DNA from: Virgibacillus_F necropolis_A
GTDB taxonomy: Bacteria; Bacillota; Bacilli; Bacillales; Amphibacillaceae
Direction of reading: 5' to 3'
Length of the DNA stretch: 64,000 bases
NCBI RefSeq assembly: GCF_044793635.1
Contig: NZ_CP084992.1
Coordinates: 558,001 to 622,000, forward strand
Shown in pieces: positions 58,961 through 64,000 of the stretch; the stretch's first letter is position 1, and each line of letters opens with the position of its first letter. The notes under the pieces are model-generated. The model was not told where the DNA came from, did not search any database, and saw nothing but the letters and a program-made list of their open reading frames with translations. The position numbers were made by a program, and so were the translations under genes.

Positions 58961-58988
58961 ATTATCATGTTTTAGTAGAATATGTCAA
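58961..58988 (-). promoter_or_regulatory. Sigma-A promoter of rplU
   Basis: Perfect TTGACA at 58988-58983; GATAAT lies 16 bases downstream (58966-58961), with TAATAT 18 bases downstream as an alternative -10. Start near 58952. Confidence 0.72.
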
Positions 58989-59004
58989 GCTTTCACCCTA
59001 TAAT

Positions 59005-59868
59005 TTAACCCATTCGTTTTACTTCTCCAACCGTTATATTATAGTGTTTTTCCTGGAAATAACTATTGAGACAATCCTTCTCGCCGATGCTTGTCTCCCG
59101 ATTATCAGGATAGGATATATAAATAATATGTTTTTTTTCACGAATAAACAATGAAAAGACATCAAACAAGGTATTCTTATCAGATACTTTTATAGGAGAT
59201 AATCGTCTCGATTGATTCGTACCATAAAAACGCCTCGATAAAAAACGAAGGAATACATAATATCGTTGTTTCCATTCAGTCCTATTTTCCAAAAGAATAA
59301 ATAAAATAATGAAGATTGAGCTTAGTGTGAATGGCAAAATAAACAATTGCGTTAACAAGATACAAACACATACCAAAATCGATACCAAAATCATAATTGT
59401 ATGTGCTTTTTTATATGGGATAAAAGCTGATAACAAGGTAAAAAGACACTTCCCACCATCTAGTGGCCAGACTGGTAACAAATTAAAAAACAAGATAACA
59501 TTATTGTAATACATAATAAGCTCTATAATTGAATTTGGAACCACATTCATTGGAGCAAGTATAATAATAAAAAGGTAAATAAATACATGTTGAAGTGGAC
59601 CAGCAATACTTACTAATGCTTCTTCATATAGAGGTCTATTACCATGTTCATCGGTATCCATAACACCACCAAAAACCCATAATGTTATACTTTTTATTCT
59701 CCATTTGAATGAAATTGCCATTATGTAATGCCCAATCTCATGAAACAATACAATTCCCAGCATGATAACTATTTCCATGAATGTACCTGTAATGAATCCA
59801 ATAAAAAGAAAAATAATTAATATAGGATGAATATGGATAGTTGGAATTATTTTAAGGAAGGTCATCAA
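59005..59868 (-). CDS. spoIVFB: SpoIVFB, intramembrane metalloprotease that processes pro-sigma-K
   Basis: Site-2-type protease in the outer forespore membrane. The 287-residue protein has about six membrane helices, the zinc motif HEIGH with H43, E44 and H47, and the third ligand in NLLPVWPLDGG with D137. These positions equal those in B. subtilis. The C-terminal 90 residues form a CBS-like domain thought to sense ATP. Its substrate pro-sigma-K is encoded at 11238 in this window. The start overlaps the spoIVFA end by 17 bases. Confidence 0.95.
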   Translation of the reverse strand: MMTFLKIIPTIHIHPILIIFLFIGFITGTFMEIVIMLGIVLFHEIGHYIMAISFKWRIKSITLWVFGGVMDTDEHGNRPLYEEALVSIAGPLQHVFIYLFIIILAPMNVVPNSIIELIMYYNNVILFFNLLPVWPLDGGKCLFTLLSAFIPYKKAHTIMILVSILVCVCILLTQLFILPFTLSSIFIILFILLENRTEWKQRYYVFLRFLSRRFYGTNQSRRLSPIKVSDKNTLFDVFSLFIREKKHIIYISYPDNRETSIGEKDCLNSYFQEKHYNITVGEVKRMG

Positions 59869-60619
59869 CTTCTATCACCTGTACAGGATCCACGAATTCA
59901 TCGTTTTTTTCGATAGCGAAATAAACGTTTTTACTTTCTTTTGAAGGTACAAACTTACCGATTACTTGATTGCTTTCAACAGATTGATACAAATGAACAT
60001 TTATATCACTTAGAAATCCATAAGTAGACTTACTTCCATCTGCATGCTGTACGATAATCGTTTTATTCGTTTCCGAGTCATTGCCAGCAAAGATTATTAC
60101 GCCTTCACGCAACACAGAAATAGAAGACGCTTCATCAGGTGTTATCAATACTCCTTCCCCATTTGCTTGAAAGGACTCTGATATACTTCCTGAAACTGGA
60201 AGAGCTAATGAAGCATTATTAGTAGTCGTTTCATTTTTTTTAGGTGTCAATGCTACTGGTGTACCGAAAGTTTGCTGATACCACTGATTTACTTTCGCAA
60301 ACGGGAACTCATTTGTTAATAGACTACTTGCCATCATTTTGGGCTTCTCCAACATGTCATTATTTGTTTGCAATAGTAATGCAGTTCCAAGGAATAGAAT
60401 GCTTGATAATATACCCTTCAAAATAAAGCCAGATACCATTTTACTCTTATTTCTCATTGGTGTTGTACTATCGGTAAACATTGGAAAGTACCCATGCTTC
60501 TCTTCCTCTTGAAGTTGGAAATTTGGAAATTGACTTTTGTTTGAATCAGAACTTGTTACACCGCGAGTTTTTTTACGAGCGGAAATTGACTTACGAACTT
60601 TATTTACTCTTGGGTTCAT
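59852..60619 (-). CDS. spoIVFA: SpoIVFA, regulator of SpoIVFB with M23-like domain
   Basis: Holds SpoIVFB inactive together with BofA until SpoIVB cleaves it. The 255-residue product has a basic N-terminus, a membrane helix (about 66-84, GILSSILFLGTALLLQ) and a C-terminal peptidase M23-like domain (GVIIFAGNDSETNKTIIVQH near 185) that lacks a clear HxH zinc site, so it is probably not catalytic. The ATG at 60619 is preferred; a GTG three codons upstream is possible. Gene pair order equals B. subtilis. Confidence 0.91.
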   Translation of the reverse strand: MNPRVNKVRKSISARKKTRGVTSSDSNKSQFPNFQLQEEEKHGYFPMFTDSTTPMRNKSKMVSGFILKGILSSILFLGTALLLQTNNDMLEKPKMMASSLLTNEFPFAKVNQWYQQTFGTPVALTPKKNETTTNNASLALPVSGSISESFQANGEGVLITPDEASSISVLREGVIIFAGNDSETNKTIIVQHADGSKSTYGFLSDINVHLYQSVESNQVIGKFVPSKESKNVYFAIEKNDEFVDPVQVIEVDDLP

Positions 60620-60699
60620 TAAATTCACCGTCCTTTGTCATACTTCTTTTAAATTGTATGAAACAATTGGACAAGATATGTTAAAGGCTCCATTAAAGT

Positions 60700-60736
60700 A
60701 AAAAAAGATGCAAGAAACGGATTCGTTTCTTGCATC
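60700..60736 (-). terminator. Intrinsic terminator of the mre-min operon
   Basis: GATGCAAGAAACG and CGTTTCTTGCATC, perfect 13-bp stem with a 4-base loop, followed on the minus strand by TTTTTTTAC. Confidence 0.93.
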
Positions 60737-60745
60737 TGGTGAAAT

Positions 60746-61543
60746 TTAGGAATGCATTCCCAAAAAACTTTTAATTCTCTTAAACATACTCTTATCATCC
60801 TCAAGCGATTGCAATGGTACTGTTTCACCGAGAATTCTTCTTGCTAGGTTACGATAAGATATGGATGCTTTTGAGTTTGGATGAAGTGCTATAGGTTCCC
60901 CTTGATTAGAAGCCTTAATAACTTCATCATCATCAATGACAATCCCAATTAGGTCGATAGAAAGGATTTGGAGGACTTCGTCTACCTCAAGCATATCTCC
61001 ATTTTTCATCATATGGTTACGAATTCGATTGATTACAAGGCTAGGTCGGTCCATTTCCTCTTTTTCTAGTAAACCAACAATTCGATCAGCGTCCCGAACA
61101 CTAGATTTCTCTGGTGTAGTGACAACGATTGCTTTATCGGCACCAGCTACTGCGTTTTGAAAGCCTTGCTCAATCCCTGCTGGGCAATCTACAATGATAT
61201 AATCATAGTCTTGTTTAAGTTCTGCTATAATCTTTTTCATGCCCTCAGTTGTTAGGGCAGATTTATCACTAGTCTGTGCTGCTGGTAATAACACTAAATC
61301 ATCGAATCGTTTATCCTTGATTAATGCTTGCTTTAATTTACATCTACCATTAATAACATCCACAATATCATAGATTATTCGATTTTCTAAACCCATTATC
61401 ACATCAAGATTTCTAAGTCCGATGTCGGTATCAATTAAACATACCTTTTTTTCCATTAATGCGAGTGCAGTACCTACATTTGCGGTTGTAGTTGTCTTAC
61501 CAACGCCACCCTTACCAGACGTGATTACAATTGCTTCACCCAT
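60746..61543 (-). CDS. minD: Septum site-determining ATPase MinD
   Basis: Membrane-associated ParA-type ATPase recruiting MinC to block FtsZ at poles. The 265-residue protein has the deviant Walker A SGKGGVGKTTTT with K11 and K16, switch DTDIGLRNLD (near 38), VDCPAGIEQGF (near 118) and the C-terminal amphipathic membrane helix SMFKRIKSFLGMHS. The start overlaps minC by 8 bases. minE is not present, as in Bacillus. Confidence 0.97.
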   Translation of the reverse strand: MGEAIVITSGKGGVGKTTTTANVGTALALMEKKVCLIDTDIGLRNLDVIMGLENRIIYDIVDVINGRCKLKQALIKDKRFDDLVLLPAAQTSDKSALTTEGMKKIIAELKQDYDYIIVDCPAGIEQGFQNAVAGADKAIVVTTPEKSSVRDADRIVGLLEKEEMDRPSLVINRIRNHMMKNGDMLEVDEVLQILSIDLIGIVIDDDEVIKASNQGEPIALHPNSKASISYRNLARRILGETVPLQSLEDDKSMFKRIKSFLGMHS

Positions 61544-62222
61544 TATTCATTCTCCTCTCGAACCCACTCAAATCAATTTGCTTATGTGAAAGAGCTTGAA
61601 GTCTATCAATAACAATTTTATCTTGCTTTTCATCAATTCGGCCACATTCCATGTATACACCTTCAGACTCATAATCTGGTGCCCGACTGATATAATCTGC
61701 AATTCGGAGCTGACTGGGTTTCATAAAGGAAGCTGCGATGATTGCATCACGATTACCATCTATCCCGGAATGAGCAGTTCCAAGTAAACTACCCATGATA
61801 TAAATGTTTCCGGTTGATTCAACTTTTCCGCCCGGGTTTACATCACCTATCAATAATAAATCGCCCTTCACTTCTATTACTTGTCCCGATCTAACAATTC
61901 GATTAATCGTTTTAACTTCACTTTCTTCCATCCACTGAAGTGCATCCCCGCGGGCGACAACGTCAGATTTAATAGACTCCACGATAAAATGATTTCCATT
62001 ACAAATTAATTTCTTTAATTCTTCTTCTTGTGCTTGATTCAAGTAGCGATTTCCTAATTTAACACTTACAGAAACTACGGGTTCATCTTGTTTTGGTCTA
62101 TTATTTGTTAACTTTTCACGCAAGTCGTTATATGCTTCATCATAGGAGCAAGAATCATCTATAAATAGAGTGAGCCCATCTCTAGTACCCTTTATTGTAA
62201 TTAGTTGTTTCTTGTTGAGCAT
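61536..62222 (-). CDS. minC: Septum site-determining protein MinC
   Basis: FtsZ assembly inhibitor. The 228-residue protein has an N-terminal FtsZ-binding domain (KGTRDGLTLFIDD) and the C-terminal right-handed beta-helix (GQVIEVKGDLLLIGDVNPGG near 111-130, IYIMGSLLGTAHSG), which binds MinD. GAGGTG precedes the ATG. It follows mreD in the mreBCD-minCD operon. Confidence 0.95.
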   Translation of the reverse strand: MLNKKQLITIKGTRDGLTLFIDDSCSYDEAYNDLREKLTNNRPKQDEPVVSVSVKLGNRYLNQAQEEELKKLICNGNHFIVESIKSDVVARGDALQWMEESEVKTINRIVRSGQVIEVKGDLLLIGDVNPGGKVESTGNIYIMGSLLGTAHSGIDGNRDAIIAASFMKPSQLRIADYISRAPDYESEGVYMECGRIDEKQDKIVIDRLQALSHKQIDLSGFERRMNNG

Positions 62223-62246
62223 GATAAGTTCACCTCATTAAATTCG

Positions 62247-62780
62247 TTAATTGCTTTTAGAAATTTGCTCATCTTGCCACTGTACCAAACGATTTTTGGT
62301 AATAGGATACAATACCAGTAAAAATAATAAATTAGCTAATATTGTAGGTATAAGACGATAAATCAAATAATCCACAAGGGCCATATCCGTAAGCCCAACT
62401 ACAGTAAATATAAGGAAAATGGTAAAATCAGTTAACGATATACCAAATATACCTAATAAAATCGTCACATAAAAGTTGGCATGTAATAATTTCCTGATAC
62501 CATGCATGACATAAATATTAAATGCATATGCAAACATATAAACACCTAAAACTCCTGTATACACAATATCAATTAACATACCGAAGATTGCACCATATAA
62601 CACGGAAAAGTATGTTTGATCGGTATCATAAAATATTGCAATATACAATAAAAAGATAAACACCCAATGTGGAATGATTAATAAATCATTCATAACAAAG
62701 CTAGGTGGTAACAATTCTATTGCGACACCTTCTAGTATAACAAAGACAAAAAGAATGAGTGGGAGGTATAAACGTTTCAT
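62247..62780 (-). CDS. mreD: Rod shape-determining protein MreD
   Basis: Membrane member of the elongasome. The 177-residue protein has about five helices, with the YGAIFGMLIDIVYTGVLGVYM segment (near 62-82, split) typical of MreD. The ATG overlaps the mreC stop by one base (TAATG). Confidence 0.92.
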   Translation of the reverse strand: MKRLYLPLILFVFVILEGVAIELLPPSFVMNDLLIIPHWVFIFLLYIAIFYDTDQTYFSVLYGAIFGMLIDIVYTGVLGVYMFAYAFNIYVMHGIRKLLHANFYVTILLGIFGISLTDFTIFLIFTVVGLTDMALVDYLIYRLIPTILANLLFLLVLYPITKNRLVQWQDEQISKSN

Positions 62781-63661
62781 TATTCCTTTTCCTCCTGAAC
62801 TGCATCTGTCTTATCATTCTCCTTTAATGTCCGATCAACTACTATCACATTATTTATTTCAAACATATCTGCTGCCGGCTCAACTAGAGCTGTTTGGGTT
62901 AACCCATATTGATCTGGCACAACCTCTTTAACTGTTCCAATAAATAGTCCTGCTGGGAAAACTCCACCCATCCCAGAAGAAAAGACTTTCTCTCCCTTTT
63001 TTAAATCTGCCTCCGATTCCTCTATGATTTTAAAATGCAGGGAATTCGTTTCTTTATCGTACTCTTCTATTAAACCGAAGATGTCATTTCCTTCTTTTCG
63101 AGAAATAGTAGCAGAAATGCGGTTAAACTGGTCAAAACCGGTTAACAGTTGCACAGTTGATGAGAATTGTGAAGCGGTCTGGATTTTACCTACCATCCCG
63201 TCAGCAGTAATTACTGCCATATTCGACCTAACACCATCTTGCAATCCTTTATTAATCGTAATTTGCTCTACCCAACGCTCTGGAGTTCGCGACATAACTG
63301 TAGCTTGTATTGGATTAAAATCTCGAATGGAGTTGGTTTTATCCAATGTCTTTCTCAATTCTTTATTATCTTCTTTTATTTCTTGAACCTCATAAATCAA
63401 ACTTTTATATTGTGAAAGTTTTTCTTTAAGTATTTGGTTTTCTTTATACGTATCCTTCAAATCATCGATATTAGTGAATATATCCGTTATAAATTTAACC
63501 GGTGTATGTACAACACTTTGTGCCCATCCAACTGTGTCTTTGATAAACTGTTCGGGAGTAGTCAATTGATCTCTTTCCTTTAAAGAGAATCCAATCAATA
63601 CAACCAAAATTATGATTCCAATTAAAATTATAAACAAGCGCTTTTTACGAAAAAACGGCAT
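62780..63661 (-). CDS. mreC: Rod shape-determining protein MreC
   Basis: Scaffold for cell-wall elongation. The 293-residue protein has a cytoplasmic basic tip, a membrane helix (about 9-26), a coiled coil (about 65-108, YKENQILKEKLSQYKSLIY) and the MreC beta-barrel pair (VITADGMVGKIQ, FSSGMGGVFPAGLFIGTV). GAAGTAGGTG precedes the ATG. It comes after mreB by 15 bases. Confidence 0.95.
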   Translation of the reverse strand: MPFFRKKRLFIILIGIIILVVLIGFSLKERDQLTTPEQFIKDTVGWAQSVVHTPVKFITDIFTNIDDLKDTYKENQILKEKLSQYKSLIYEVQEIKEDNKELRKTLDKTNSIRDFNPIQATVMSRTPERWVEQITINKGLQDGVRSNMAVITADGMVGKIQTASQFSSTVQLLTGFDQFNRISATISRKEGNDIFGLIEEYDKETNSLHFKIIEESEADLKKGEKVFSSGMGGVFPAGLFIGTVKEVVPDQYGLTQTALVEPAADMFEINNVIVVDRTLKENDKTDAVQEEKE

Positions 63662-63676
63662 AACTACACCTACTTC

Positions 63677-64000
63677 TTAATCAACGGTTGGACGAGAAGA
63701 TACATTCGGATGGGAACGAAAGTGTTGAATGTATTCTAAAGATTTACCTGTACCAATAGCAACGCTGTCTAATGGATCATCCGTTACAAAAACAGGCATT
63801 TTTGTCTCATCACTAATAACATTATCTAAATTTTTTAAAAGAGCACCACCGCCAGATAGTACAATTCCACGGTCCATTATGTCCGCTGCTAGCTCTGGTG
63901 GTGTTTTTTCCAGCGTATCCTTCACAGATTCAACAATAGCATCCACTATATCTTTTAACGAATCTGCAATTTCTTTGGTTGAAATCGTTATGGTTTTTGG
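63677..64000 (-). CDS. mreB: Rod shape-determining actin homologue MreB, N-terminus outside window
   Basis: The last 108 codons of MreB are visible (the start is beyond the right edge). They contain PKTITISTKEI, the PELAADIMDRGIVLSGGGAL motif (the actin-fold adenosine motif) and the DPLDSVAIGTGKSLEYI end. The gene is first of the visible mreBCD-minCD block. Confidence 0.96.
   Translation of the reverse strand, partial: PKTITISTKEIADSLKDIVDAIVESVKDTLEKTPPELAADIMDRGIVLSGGGALLKNLDNVISDETKMPVFVTDDPLDSVAIGTGKSLEYIQHFRSHPNVSSRPTVD

Overview
This is a low-GC Firmicutes chromosome segment from an endospore-forming member of the Bacillaceae. Evidence is the spore genes (sda, sigK, spoVB, coxA, safA, spo0B, spoIVFA/B, rsfA), strong GGAGG ribosome binding sites, T-box leaders, and a gene order that follows the Bacillus subtilis yqeG-nadD, greA-alaS-yrrB-mnmA-aspS-hisS-relA-secDF-tgt-ruvB and obg-rplU-min-mre blocks. 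The Mrp Na+/H+ antiporter and the style of the dispersed repeats suggest a halotolerant or alkaliphilic relative of Oceanobacillus/Virgibacillus; that placement is inference.

Layout. 1-3116 (minus): yqeG-yqeH-aroE-yhbY-nadD (nadD cut by the window edge). 3126-3710: DnaA-box cluster and sda. 3857-9162 (plus): Mrp operon A-C-D-E-F-G, with no mrpB. 9163-10260: MITE copy A and a type I toxin/antisense RNA pair. 10262-16784: a LysM protein of unknown role, uninterrupted sigK, then mtnN, yrrS, greA, udk, trmR and mltG. 16971-20692: yrzB, ruvX, ireB and alaS; the alaS T-box is separated from alaS by MITE copy B. 21433-28649: perM-like gene, yrzR, recD2, yrrB, mnmA, cysteine desulfurase and cymR. 28675-28855: hairpin-rich dispersed element. 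28992-31032: rarA and rsfA. 31094-34800: 6S RNA, aspS, hisS and their T-box. 34818-36623: yrzK, MITE copy C and an amidase. 36673-45728: dtd, relA, apt, recJ, lapA, secDF and comN. 45847-47859: spoVB and yrzE. 47986-53236: yajC, tgt, queA, a DUF2905 gene, ruvB, ruvA and yebC. 53352-55741: coxA, nadE and safA. 55890-64000: obg, spo0B, rpmA, prp, rplU, spoIVFB, spoIVFA, minD, minC, mreD, mreC and mreB (partial).

How the genes work together. Most are housekeeping: tRNA charging and modification (alaS, hisS, aspS, mnmA with its desulfurase, trmR, tgt, queA), recombination (ruvA, ruvB, ruvX, recJ, recD2, rarA), cell shape and division site (mreBCD, minCD), secretion (secDF, yajC) and stringent response (relA). 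The sporulation set spans initiation (sda, spo0B, obg) through late mother-cell control: sigK encodes a pro-sigma factor whose processing protease SpoIVFB and its regulator SpoIVFA lie 48 kb away in the same window.

The least ordinary content is non-coding: (i) three copies of a non-autonomous transposable element with about 26-bp terminal inverted repeats and 8-bp target duplications, one wedged between a T-box and alaS; (ii) a previously unmarked 28-codon type I toxin with antisense RNA and a hairpin that covers its Shine-Dalgarno; (iii) 6S RNA; (iv) a hisS-aspS T-box reading an Asp codon; (v) four DnaA boxes before sda; (vi) two members of a second hairpin repeat family. No tRNA, rRNA, CRISPR array, prophage or transposase gene was seen. 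All calls come from reading sequence only; no database search was run.
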